Below are positions 1 through 8,151 of a stretch of DNA of 32,147 bases, one piece after another. Position numbers and translations under genes: made by a program. Source of the DNA: Acidithrix ferrooxidans (GTDB lineage: Bacteria > Actinomycetota > Acidimicrobiia > Acidimicrobiales > Acidimicrobiaceae); contig NZ_JXYS01000089.1 in assembly GCF_000949295.1 (NCBI RefSeq), positions 1-32,147 of the forward strand, given 5' to 3'. The notes under the pieces were generated by a model. It had not been told where the DNA came from. It saw nothing but the letters and a program-made list of their open reading frames with translations, and made no database searches. Position 1 is the stretch's first letter. Each line of letters begins with the position of its first letter.

Positions 1-852
1 ATCTTCACCTATGGAGATGCTGGCTTTTACGGTTCAGCCGGAGCCCTACCACTAAATAAGCCAATAGTTGGAATGGCATCTACTCCAGATGGAAAAGGCT
101 ATTGGTTGGTCGCAAGCGACGGTGGAATCTTCACCTATGGAGACGCAGCCTTTTACGGTTCAGGTGAAACTTCCAGTTCTAATCATTCTTCTCGGGTGAT
201 ACTTCCACCTAGCAATCCAGCTACCAATGTACCTCCCGTGCCTAACTACGCTTCGCCATGTCTGGCTAATAATGAAGCAACTTGCCTTTCGGATTCAATC
301 GCTGCCATAAATAACGCACGAGCCTCGCTAGAAGGGCTAGGCCCTATGGTATTGCCTGGTGACTTTGCGTCAATGTCTATGGATCAGCAACTCTTTATCT
401 TGATCAACCAAGAGCGCCAAGCACGAGGGTTACCTTTAGTCTTGGGTTTGGTCTCTCAGTTGAATTCCGATGCTGCGGTAGGTGCGAATGGCTTTATTGA
501 CCCTATCTATCGCAATGAAAGTATTCCTGGGGCGACTGGGGTTTTTGGCTATACAACTCTTTGGTCCAATGACTACTCTTCACCGTCGTCAATCTACGAC
601 TGGATGTACAACGATGGCCTCGGATCCTCGAACATAGACTGCAGTTCTGTATATTCTCTCGGTTGCTGGGGTCACAGAGACTCAATCTTGACGACACCTC
701 CACCAGGTACATCAATAGTTATGGGTGCAGCATCTGTAACTAATGGTTCTTTTGTCTCTCAGGGCGTTCTTTTGGTATACGTAAAGGGAGTTGTTTCCCC
801 CAGTGCTTTTACCTACACATGGGACCAAGCCTTAGCATCCGGAGCATCATAG
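1..852 (+). CDS. Repeat-containing secreted protein with C-terminal CAP/SCP-like domain (5' end outside window)
   Basis: The reading frame is open from base 1 to the TAG at 850-852, so 283 residues are visible and the start lies upstream. The first ~60 residues hold repeats of a roughly 40-residue unit: [14 protein letters not shown] near residue 1 returns as [13 protein letters not shown], joined by [19 protein letters not shown] know this module from long surface or secreted proteins of Acidimicrobiia, probably beta-propeller-like (inference). After a Ser/Pro-rich linker the C-terminal ~180 residues look like a CAP/SCP domain: [13 protein letters not shown] resembles its first helix and CWGHRDSIL the conserved GHR segment, while the usual first-helix His is not obvious. 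Two Cys pairs suggest an exported, oxidised protein. The function is unknown. Confidence 0.75.
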   Translation: MFTYGDAGFYGSAGALPLNKPIVGMASTPDGKGYWLVASDGGIFTYGDAAFYGSGETSSSNHSSRVILPPSNPATNVPPVPNYASPCLANNEATCLSDSIAAINNARASLEGLGPMVLPGDFASMSMDQQLFILINQERQARGLPLVLGLVSQLNSDAAVGANGFIDPIYRNESIPGATGVFGYTTLWSNDYSSPSSIYDWMYNDGLGSSNIDCSSVYSLGCWGHRDSILTTPPPGTSIVMGAASVTNGSFVSQGVLLVYVKGVVSPSAFTYTWDQALASGAS

Positions 853-884
853 AAGCTTTTTGAGAGTCTCTCTGGAAAAACTTC
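852..884 (+). terminator. Hairpin after the CAP-domain gene
   Basis: GAAG-C-TTTTTGAGAG pairs with CTCTC...GAAAAACTTC around a short loop, starting within the stop codon. One C/A mismatch interrupts the stem. No clear U-run follows, so termination is inferred from position and structure only. Confidence 0.35.
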
Positions 885-1101
885 TTCAACCCTTAGGTGT
901 TTGCTATTCGTTCTGAACCCTCTTTTTCCATAACTAATCAGTGCCTTTAGCAATGTGGTTAATTGGATTGGTAAACCAAAGGATGTTTGTGGAATTTAGG
1001 TGCAAACAAACACTCAGGTGTGTTTAGGACGGATCTATTTTACTTTACACGCCGCAGTCAATCTCCTTTGGTGATTGCGCTAGATGCAAGGGCGATCATT
1101 T

Positions 1102-1860
1102 TTATTGAAAGGACCTGGGGAGGATTTTGTTTAGCACGGTCAGACCGATCTTGTTATTTAGCCCTGGTGTGTAAGTTGGCCCTCTCTCAAGGTGGGATAA
1201 GCTCTGGTCAACGACTTTTGCCGGATCGAGTTGCCCAGGGGTCTTTTTTTGTGCTCGAGAGATTAGTCCAGGCGTGGATATGGCTCCCAGTGTTATCGTC
1301 AATATGGAGATATTCTTATCTTTTACCTCGCCCCAAAGTCCTTCGCTTAGTACATGGAGGTAGGCTTTGGTTGCTGCATAAGTCGCGACTCTTGGTGAGC
1401 CCACGTACCCCGATAGTGACGAGACGACAATTAGTCCATCCATGCCACGTTCGTTTTGACGCTTCAGAAACCTTTGGGAAAAGAGAGTCGGTGTTGTGCG
1501 GTTGGTTGTGATTGTCTCTCTCGTCACCGCAGGATCAACTTCTGAAAAATTTCCTATCGGCGAGAGGGCTGCGTTGTATATCGCTATCCCGATATCTAGG
1601 TCTTTGATGCCATTAAATATTTCATCGACGGCTTCTGGTGACGATAGATCGATAGCTAGTGCTATAGCTTCGACACCGTATTTATTTTGTATCTCATTGG
1701 TGAAATCGCTTAGAAGATTATCACGTCTAGCAACTATTACCAGATTGAGACCTCGCTTAGCCAGTGCTTATGACCATTGGGCGCCTAATCCTTGGCTTCC
1801 CTCCCACAATCAAAGCCCATGGTCCGTATCTGCCATTAAAGCGATTCAATGGGTAATCTC
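1102..1860 (-). pseudogene. Short-chain dehydrogenase (SDR), broken by a frameshift and a nonsense codon
   Basis: Read on the minus strand, an SDR can be followed from RYGPWALIVGG near 1830 to the stop at 1102. The nucleotide-binding glycine motif (GGSQGLGAQW) appears only if one extra G in the GGGAGGGAAGCC stretch at about 1797-1803 is ignored. A few codons later CAA has become TAA (WS*AL) near 1771. The rest is continuous: NLVIVARRDNLLSDF, AIDLSSPEAVDE, IAIYNAAL, VVSSLSGYVGSPRVATYAA and the catalytic YxxxK in TYAATKAY. The RYGPWALI start resembles actinobacterial SDRs annotated only as oxidoreductases. The open C-terminal part (1102-1527) would lack the cofactor site, so I treat the locus as dead. 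The exact original start is not clear. Confidence 0.8.
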
Positions 1861-2217
1861 CTTTGTCCTTTGAAAGGGGTTGCCGTGATCTCCATATTCT
1901 GGCAACCTATCAAGAGAGAAACAGCCACTGCAAGTTGTCTTTTAAATCTAAGATCAGTTGTTACCAGCGCTCGCGCCCGAAAATCTATCCCCTCAGAGTA
2001 GTTGTTACAGTCATTAAGATTGCTCAGGGATAGGTTGCATCAGGCGACCTTGTCCAATTTTTGCCTTTCACAAAGCGATAGGTGGCTATCATGCACAATG
2101 GACTAGGTCTTGGCCTTGGCATCAAAGGCTTGTCAGTTAAAACGCTGTCCTTTTGTCACATCGCTCTTGTTTTGGATCGTGGATTGAGTTTCCTGGCGCA
2201 CCCATGAATTTTCTCAA
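1861..2217. other. Gene-free stretch between two relics
   Basis: No open frame with a recognisable protein is seen on either strand. It may include the lost N-terminal half of the ISL3-type transposase that becomes recognisable from about 2218, but I could not identify residues there. Confidence 0.4.
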
Positions 2218-2755
2218 TTGCGATTTGGAGCGGTCGAAGCGCTGCGCTCGAGCTACCCCGAACTTGCACTGGCCTACGATTCAAAGGAAAACTTCTACGG
2301 GATCTATGACAGCCATTATAAAGCTTCTCAATGCGAACCTTCGATGAGCGGGAGAGCTTAATCCTAAACAAGGAGACAAACGAGTCAAATTCCTTTGCGA
2401 TGACGGTTCGAAGCCACCACGCTGAGACCTTTGCGTACTGTGATTCTCGGGTGTAGATTACGAAGGTTTACACGGAGAGTCTGAACGGTCTGATCAAAAT
2501 CGCCAATCGCAATGGCTCAGGGTATAGTGTTGAGATCCTCCGGGCAAAGGTGCCACACGCCAAAGAATCCCACAAGATGTGGAGTACGACTAGGTTGGCC
2601 GACAGCGGGAGAATAGGCGTCCCAACCACTGAAGCTAGGAATCTACTCGATTATGGCTCGCAAAACCCAACCTTGGTGGTGCTGTGTGGGTCAGGTCAGC
2701 TCGAGCAACGGGATGTACCCTTTCCAACCTTAATTTTGCACAGAGCTTTTTTTTA
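2218..2755 (+). pseudogene. ISL3-family transposase relic, C-terminal part
   Basis: Pieces of an ISL3-type DDE transposase are readable in three frames. FGAVEALRSSYPELALAYDS and KENFYGIYDSHYKASQ start near 2224, followed after a shift by MRTFDERES near 2333. TVRSHHAETFAYCDSRV follows near 2405, and after an in-frame TAG come VYTESLNGLIKIANRNGSG and YSVEILRAK at 2467-2550. The Y-TES-LNGLIK-NR-G-GYSFE block is the hallmark of the ISL3 C-terminus, including its last catalytic Glu. The tail (GRIGVPTTEARNLLDYGSQ) runs to about 2755. At least two frameshifts and one stop separate the blocks, so no transposase can be made. The N-terminal half and the inverted repeats were not found. Confidence 0.75.
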
Positions 2756-2809
2756 AACGAGGGTGATCTTTTCAATTCGCGAGTGATTTCGATGGGCTAG
2801 CGTGGGGAG

Positions 2810-3976
2810 ATGAATCAAAAAAGTGATGATAGAGAATTCGTAGATGAGGGCTTTGGCGAAGTGGCCGACGTTTTTCGTCGCCATTTTGACGAGAACCTTG
2901 AAGTTGGTGCCGCGGTTGTGGCCTACATCGGTGACATCAAGGTGGTAGATATTTCAAGGGGATACCGAGACTTGGGCCGAACCAAACCATTTACGAGTCA
3001 AACCCCTGTTATAGTATTTTCCTCCACAAAGGGAATCACTGCGATTGCGATTCATGTAGCAATTTCGCAGGGACTAATTGGTTATGACACACCAATTTCG
3101 CAGGTGTGGCCTAATTTTGGGGATTCGGGAAAGGCCTCTATCACTCTTTATGACACTTTGACTCATCGATCAGGCGTAGCCATCGTCGATGATGAGCTTC
3201 TGTCAATCCAAGACGTTACTAACTGGGATAAGGTTATAGCTGCTATTGAAAGACAGCGGCCTATTTGGGAGCCAGGATCACGGCATGGCTACCATATGAG
3301 AACCTTTGGCTGGATACATGGGGAGCTGCTGCGAAGGCTGTATTCGACCAGTGTTGCTTCTGCGATTTCTGAGACGGTCACATCTCCGCTAGGTGTCAGC
3401 GTCGCCTTGGAGTGGAATGACTCACTTGAAGGCGAGATAGCTGATGTAGTAACCGATCCGGTCGCGGCTGACGTAGATCAGCTGATCGAGATGGAGCGAA
3501 GTGCTGGCCTAGCTGAGGTATCCATTAGTGCTTTCCATGGTCCAGGAAGGCTATTTGCATACGATCAGCGATGGAATAGTCTTGCCTACAGATCACTGGC
3601 TATGCCCTCCTCAAGCGCAATGACCTCAGCTTTGTCTTTGGCGCAAATTTACAAAGGAGGCGTATTTGGTCATAACGGGGTGAGGTTACTTAGCGACGAA
3701 ATTGTGCGTGAAGCGATCATTCCACGCTCTAGGGGAATCGATGAAGTTTTGGGTGTCGAGACTGCCTTTGGCATGGGGTTTGCATTGGCGCCAATGCTTG
3801 GCGAGTCGCTGCCAGCTAGCGCGTTTGGCCATCCTGGAGCCGGTGGGAGCCTTGGCTTTGGTGATCTGGATGCACGTATAGGTTTTGGCTATGCCATGAA
3901 TCGAATGGCAAATGCTTTAATTGACGACTCGCGATCAAATGCTTTGGCCGCTGCGCTATATCGAGTATTGGGCTAG
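2810..3976 (+). CDS. Serine beta-lactamase-family hydrolase / esterase
   Basis: A 388-residue protein of the serine beta-lactamase-like (class C / EstB / LACTB) family. The nucleophile motif SxxK is SSTK at residues 71-74. The second active-site Tyr is probably Y161 in GYHMRTFGWIHGELLRR, the variant found in EstB-like esterases. The third motif is HPG at 341-343 (FGHPGAGGSLGFGD) in place of KTG. Such enzymes hydrolyse esters or amides, and true beta-lactamase activity is uncommon. No signal peptide is visible, so a cytoplasmic location is likely. The ATG at 2810 follows GGGGAG at 2802-2807. The gene stands alone between an ISL3 relic and the DUF192-rsmI pair. The substrate cannot be told from the sequence. 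Confidence 0.88.
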   Translation: MNQKSDDREFVDEGFGEVADVFRRHFDENLEVGAAVVAYIGDIKVVDISRGYRDLGRTKPFTSQTPVIVFSSTKGITAIAIHVAISQGLIGYDTPISQVWPNFGDSGKASITLYDTLTHRSGVAIVDDELLSIQDVTNWDKVIAAIERQRPIWEPGSRHGYHMRTFGWIHGELLRRLYSTSVASAISETVTSPLGVSVALEWNDSLEGEIADVVTDPVAADVDQLIEMERSAGLAEVSISAFHGPGRLFAYDQRWNSLAYRSLAMPSSSAMTSALSLAQIYKGGVFGHNGVRLLSDEIVREAIIPRSRGIDEVLGVETAFGMGFALAPMLGESLPASAFGHPGAGGSLGFGDLDARIGFGYAMNRMANALIDDSRSNALAAALYRVLG

Positions 3977-4201
3977 GTTGTGAAGTGTCGCCAATGGGAG
4001 CCTCCTCCTTTTAGATAACCATGAAATGCTGAGGTGACAAACTTTGAAGGTTGGTGGGATCGTTGAGTCGAAACCTGTTTGATTTGATGATTTCACGTAG
4101 ACGGCTGGCAAATCGATCATTATCTATATTTATTTATTTGGTTGGTTCGCACGACCAGCTAGCGCGTTTGGCTGCAAATGCATCCACGGGGGTTTGTTGA
4201 T

Positions 4202-4534
4202 ATGGGATGGTTACTAAAGGATGCACAAGTTCTGGCGAGTGCTCTAATTTTCGATTCGACCAAGAAGGTAAATGCGACACTGAGGAGCTCGACGCTTGAT
4301 AAGGACGAAGTTGTCATAGTGCGAGGCCGAACTTTTATAAATTCTTTTTTTCATTCTGGGGATGTGCTTTTGGTGCGTTCGGATGGCGACCTTAAGGTAA
4401 ATTCAATCAGAAGGCTAAAGCGTAATCGTATCGGGATTCCCGTTCTCGGCGATACCTTGACCTTTTATATCCCGATTCGCATCGCGGCCAAATTAGACAT
4501 CCACATCGGGGACCAACTTGAAATCAGAGATTAA
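4202..4534 (+). CDS. DUF192-family protein
   Basis: About 110 residues matching the small DUF192 family: MGWLLKDAQVLASALIF is the usual first strand pair. A central RTFINSFFHSGDVLLVRSDG corresponds to the H-T-F/M-x-F-P-I-D-V core. The end, RIAAKLDIHIGDQLEI, matches the family's closing GLxxGDxl. The family is widespread but without an assigned biochemical role, and many members are exported while this one is not. I prefer the ATG at 4202 because GGGGG lies at 4188-4192, nine bases upstream; the longer reading from ATG 4178 has no ribosome site. Its 3' end overlaps rsmI by 17 bases, implying translational coupling. The assignment rests on overall pattern, so it is moderately sure. Confidence 0.7.
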   Translation: MGWLLKDAQVLASALIFDSTKKVNATLRSSTLDKDEVVIVRGRTFINSFFHSGDVLLVRSDGDLKVNSIRRLKRNRIGIPVLGDTLTFYIPIRIAAKLDIHIGDQLEIRD

Positions 4535-5423
4535 TAGGCAAGAAAAGAGAGACGGTGAGGCCACCAATTCCACGCCGTGTCTATATCTAATTGGCACACC
4601 GATAGGTAATCTCGAGGATATAACAATTCGAGCTAAGCGACTTCTTGGCGAGATAGAGGTAATCTTTGCAGAAGACACGCGAAAGACCAAGGCCCTTTTG
4701 TCACACATAGGTGCTTCCAATAGGCGCGTCTTTAGATATTCCGATCATGACCGCACATCAGGAGAGCAGGCGATTCTGCGTGAACTTAGAGACGGTAACG
4801 ACGTAGGATTTGTTACCGATGCCGGAATGCCAGCTATCTCGGATCCCGGCTCTCAATTGGCTGATCTCGTTATTAGGAATGGTTTCAAGATCGATGTAGC
4901 ACCAGGGCCGTCGGCTGAATCAATGGCAGTTGCACTCTCTGGTGTGGTGAATGGGCCGTATATGTTTGTCGGATTTATGCCCTTGGCGAAAGATCGCTTT
5001 GAAACTGTCTTTTCAAGTGCTGCAAATAGTGGTTGTTCTGTCGTTGCTTACGTTGCACCACACGATTTACAGAGAACCTTAAAAATACTAGGTGACGTTA
5101 TCGGCGAGCTGTCTCGAGTCGTTCTTTGCAGAGAGATGACAAAGTTATTTCAATCTCGAATCGACCTTAGTGTCAAAGAGTTGCTCGAACATGAGCGGGT
5201 GCTCTCACCCAAGGGTGAGTATGTCCTTGTTGTACCATCGACCTCTAATCAACCAAGGCAAATAGAGGAGGATCATGCGATCGAGATCATCAAGGTGGTA
5301 AGAGACGTAACACTTTCTCGATCCGAAAAGGCACGTCGACTGACTAAGTTAGCATCAATTTCTCGATCTGCAGCTTATGGACTTTTGGGAGACGATGGAG
5401 GCGGTCGATCTTCTGAGAATTGA
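4518..5423 (+). CDS. rsmI: 16S rRNA (cytidine(1402)-2'-O)-methyltransferase RsmI
   Basis: RsmI uses S-adenosylmethionine to 2'-O-methylate C1402 of 16S rRNA in the decoding centre. All the tetrapyrrole-methylase-fold signatures are present: YLIGTPIGNLEDI (residues 23-35), AEDTR (51-55), FVTDAGMPAISDPG (98-111), APGPSA (128-133) and a C-terminal SPKGEYVLVV. At 301 residues it has the usual length with a small C-terminal helix region. The start is a TTG at 4518 inside the DUF192 gene, with GGGGA at 4508-4512 five bases before it. The next in-frame candidates would cut into the first SAM motif. A group II intron begins 14 bases after the stop codon. Confidence 0.93.
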   Translation: MKSEINRQEKRDGEATNSTPCLYLIGTPIGNLEDITIRAKRLLGEIEVIFAEDTRKTKALLSHIGASNRRVFRYSDHDRTSGEQAILRELRDGNDVGFVTDAGMPAISDPGSQLADLVIRNGFKIDVAPGPSAESMAVALSGVVNGPYMFVGFMPLAKDRFETVFSSAANSGCSVVAYVAPHDLQRTLKILGDVIGELSRVVLCREMTKLFQSRIDLSVKELLEHERVLSPKGEYVLVVPSTSNQPRQIEEDHAIEIIKVVRDVTLSRSEKARRLTKLASISRSAAYGLLGDDGGGRSSEN

Positions 5424-5436
5424 CAGAGGTGTTCAA

Positions 5437-6224
5437 GTGACCCTAGATACCCTCGACGCCAACTGGGGCCTGAGCAAACTTGGCCATGATCGTGTGCTGT
5501 GAATGCTAACCATAAGTCGACCTTTGAGGTCGCTGGCCAAGCAATGCAATTTGAAAGATGACAGAAGGAGATTTTAGCTCCCTGGCCTTTCGATATCCAA
5601 CTTACGAGAAAGGGATATCAAACCGGCACAAGCTGCGTTGGTAAAGAGCCTAAGGTGGCGAGCGTTTTGTTAAAAGGCGGAGATACCTCCGTTGGGTAAG
5701 TACTACGAAGATGAGCGAAAGCGTACCATCCGATGACGCATCGAAACCCAGATGGTTGACATCAGAACCAAGGTCGGCTCATATCCTTGGGATAAGCTTG
5801 GCAGGTTGTCTCGTTCTTGGCCAGACAAAGGTTTCGTGCAAAGGTGGCATGAGCACAGTAGGGGTGGACACAGTAGGGGTGAACACAGGAGGGTCCCAAG
5901 ATGGGCTTTCATGTTGAACTTAAGGAACCAGTCGTGTAGTTGTCCCTTTGGAAACAGAGAGAGCGGGAGTATGCCGAGGCCAAAAGCAAAAGGTAAGAGT
6001 ACCGGATGCTACGCACTGGGGCGGACTGGGGTGTATTAGCGACGTGGGTCTTGTAATGAGACTTTGAGTAAAGGCTAAAGGCGAACGGACTGCAATGGAC
6101 TAGCCAACTCAGCAACGAGGAGGAGCTAACACAAAGCAGTTGCGAGCGAGAAGCCGGATGAAGGGATACTTTCACGTCCGGTTTGACGGGAACGGGAGGG
6201 GGAAGATCCCTCCCGCCACTCTAC
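5437..6224 (+). mobile_element. ORF-less group II intron (reverse transcriptase gene lost)
   Basis: The stretch folds and reads like a bacterial group II intron. The 3' end carries a complete domain V (6151-6184) and domain VI. Domain VI has a perfect 8-bp stem, CGGGAGGG at 6193-6200 with CCCTCCCG at 6208-6215, a probable branch-point A at 6218, and a 3' end CTCTAC at 6219-6224. Upstream are segments typical of domains I-III: GACCTTTGAGGTCGCTGGCC, GATATCAAACCGGCACAAGC, and GGTGGCATGAGCACAGT followed by GGTGAACACAGGAG. The 5' end is set at GTGACCC, the best GUG match, but is uncertain. Only ~190 bases separate the domain III/IV motifs from domain V, so no maturase/reverse transcriptase is encoded. 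A 15-bp unit at 5854-5883 is duplicated within the RNA. Splicing would need a maturase in trans. Confidence 0.8.
6151..6184 (+). ncRNA. Group II intron domain V
   Basis: A 34-nt hairpin with the canonical plan: a lower stem containing the AGC catalytic triad (6152-6154) with its G-U pair, a two-base CG bulge at 6175-6176, an upper 6-bp stem, and a GATA loop where GNRA (usually GAAA) is normal. All 14 pairs are Watson-Crick or G-U. The loop change would weaken docking with domain I. Confidence 0.88.
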
Positions 6225-6288
6225 AAACTGGGACATGAGGAAACTGGGACATGAGGAAACTGGGACATGAGGAAACTGGGACATGATC
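6225..6288. repeat. 16-bp tandem repeat, four copies, at the intron 3' junction
   Basis: AAACTGGGACATGAGG is repeated exactly at 6225, 6241 and 6257, with a fourth copy at 6273 ending ATC instead of AGG. The first copy starts at the base after the proposed intron 3' splice site. The inner GGGACATGAGGAAACTGGGACATG is reminiscent of the multiple transposase-binding repeats at some IS ends, but no such IS is recognisable here. Confidence 0.92.
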
Positions 6289-6637
6289 GGTGTCAGTTAT
6301 GGAATTTCATTTGTTGGTACTTCAACTCAAAGATGGGTAATTTATCAATGTGCCCGATAGTTACTTTGATCTTGTCGGTTGAAGGGATCGATCTAAAGGC
6401 GATTTAATTTAATCACTTGCCTGGGAGGATCCTACTTGATGAAGTAGGTTAGTCAGTGTTCTTTGCGCTGGCCTAAACGAGATACTAGGTAGCAGTTGAG
6501 GTAGAAACCCGCCGAACAACCCGCCTTTGTCGATCGGACTCCTAATCTTATATGGTAAAAGTTTCAATTAATAAGTGACTTTCAATTGGGCGGGATCAAC
6601 TTCCAAACAACTGGAAGTCCATTGCAAGGAAGTCACC
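6289..6637 (+). promoter_or_regulatory. metG upstream region with candidate promoter
   Basis: There is no gene here. A perfect 7-bp hairpin (CCTACTT at 6431-6437, AAGTAGG at 6442-6448, loop GATG) is present. A sigma-70-like promoter candidate is TTGTCG at 6527-6532, an 18-bp gap, and TATGGT at 6551-6556, about 80 bases before the metG start. I looked for a T-box (conserved AGGGTGGNACCGCG and antiterminator) and did not find one. Confidence 0.4.
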
Positions 6638-8140
6638 GTGCCAGATTACTTCATCTCGACGCCGATATATTATGTGAACGACGTACCTCATCTGGGCCAT
6701 GCATATACCATGATCAATGCCGACTCTTTTTCAAGGTGGCATAGAGGAATGGGCGACGACGTGTATTTCCTCACGGGCACAGACGAGCATGGCCAGAAGG
6801 TCGCAGAGTCTGCTGAAAAGGCCAATATGTCTGTCGAAGACTGGTGTGACTCCTACTCTGGTCGCTTTAGGAATGCATGGTCAAAACTAGAGGTCACATA
6901 TGACGACTTCATTCGTACTACCGAGAATCGCCACAGGGTATCGGTGCAGAAGTTCCTGCATGCGGTTTATGACAATGGGTATATCTATTTAGCCAAATAC
7001 GAGGGCCACTACTGTGTCTCCTGCGAGGCTTACTATAGCGATGCTGAAATGGAATCGGGGATGTGTCCGGTCCATAAGCGACCACTTTCTGTAATGGCTG
7101 AAGAGAACTATTTTTTTCGACTTTCCGCATTTCAAGAAGATATCTTGAAGTGGTACGAAAGCGGTAATGACGTCGTATTTCCCGATTTTAGAAAGAATGA
7201 AGCCCTCTCGTTTGTAAGAGGAGGCTTACAGGACATATCTATCTCCCGTACCTCAATTTCTTGGGGAATTCCGCTTCCCTGGGATGAACGTCATGTCTGT
7301 TACGTCTGGTTTGATGCCTTGATCAATTATCTGACTGGAATAGGTTATGGAGAAGGTGGCCCAAAGTTTGAGGCGCGGTGGGCGAATTCACATCATCTTA
7401 TTGGCAAAGACATTATTAGGTTTCACTGCGTCTGGTGGCCAGCTATGTGCATGGCGGCCGGTTTGAAGCCACCAACTCAGGCACTGGTGCATGGTTGGCT
7501 CCTGGTTCAAGGCGAGAAGATGGCAAAATCTGGCGGGAACGGAGTGGACCCGATCAACTTGGTAGAGACCTATGGCGTTGAGGCGGTCCGATACTACCTG
7601 ATGCGCGAGCATGCATTAGGTTCAGATGGTGACTTTTCACTTGAAGCTCTTGAGCAACGTTACAACGTTGAATTGGCGAACAATATCGGTAATTTGCTAT
7701 CGCGGGTAACTAACATTGTGGAGCGCTCTTTAGATTCCATCTCTCCCTCTTCGACCGGACGGGTTATCGACTCCTCGATCGTACAGGGACATGTCGATCG
7801 TGCGCGGGACTTTTGGAATGGCTATGCATCGTCCCGGGCCTTAGAGGAAGTTCAAAATCTAGTTCGATATACAAATTCGGTTCTAGAGGATAGAGCTCCA
7901 TGGAAGGTCAGTGACCTAAACGAACTGGGTGAGATACTCGGAGACGCCCTTGAAGTGCTGCGTCTCGTAGCACTTTTGACCTCTCCGGTTCTAGTACGAT
8001 CGTCCCGCACAATCCTGAGTGCTATTGGAATCGATCCAACAATTATAGACTTTGACTTTAGTGGTCAATTGTCCTGGGGTGAGTATCAAGGTGGGGCTAA
8101 GGTGCTAAAGGCTAAGCCCTTGTTCCCCAGAATTAGCTAG
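6638..8140 (+). CDS. metG: Methionyl-tRNA synthetase
   Basis: A class I aminoacyl-tRNA synthetase that charges tRNA-Met in the cytoplasm. HIGH is HLGH at residues 18-21, and KMSKS is KMAKS at 294-298, a mild variant. A single zinc knuckle is formed by Cys126, Cys129, Cys143 and His146 in the connective-peptide region. WFDALINYLTG and the anticodon-binding helical domain follow. At 500 residues it lacks the C-terminal tRNA-binding domain, as do other actinobacterial short MetRS. I chose GTG 6638 because AAGGAAG lies at 6626-6632 and the next residues PDYFISTPIYYVND match the family's N-terminus; the frame remains open 21 codons further upstream. tatD follows 11 bases after the stop, consistent with one operon. 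Confidence 0.95.
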   Translation: MPDYFISTPIYYVNDVPHLGHAYTMINADSFSRWHRGMGDDVYFLTGTDEHGQKVAESAEKANMSVEDWCDSYSGRFRNAWSKLEVTYDDFIRTTENRHRVSVQKFLHAVYDNGYIYLAKYEGHYCVSCEAYYSDAEMESGMCPVHKRPLSVMAEENYFFRLSAFQEDILKWYESGNDVVFPDFRKNEALSFVRGGLQDISISRTSISWGIPLPWDERHVCYVWFDALINYLTGIGYGEGGPKFEARWANSHHLIGKDIIRFHCVWWPAMCMAAGLKPPTQALVHGWLLVQGEKMAKSGGNGVDPINLVETYGVEAVRYYLMREHALGSDGDFSLEALEQRYNVELANNIGNLLSRVTNIVERSLDSISPSSTGRVIDSSIVQGHVDRARDFWNGYASSRALEEVQNLVRYTNSVLEDRAPWKVSDLNELGEILGDALEVLRLVALLTSPVLVRSSRTILSAIGIDPTIIDFDFSGQLSWGEYQGGAKVLKAKPLFPRIS

Positions 8141-8151
8141 GTAGGAGTAAA

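Noticed and set aside
987-1511. 174-residue plus-strand frame
   Set aside because: It runs antisense to the well-preserved SDR pseudogene and has no family features.
5703-6175. Several short open frames on both strands
   Set aside because: They lie inside the group II intron RNA; their sequence is explained by conserved intron structure, and none resembles a reverse transcriptase.
6225-6288. CRISPR-like array
   Set aside because: The 16-bp units are directly adjacent with no spacers between them, and no cas genes are near.
6289-6637. T-box riboswitch before metG
   Set aside because: The conserved T-box sequence and antiterminator could not be found; only one small hairpin is present.
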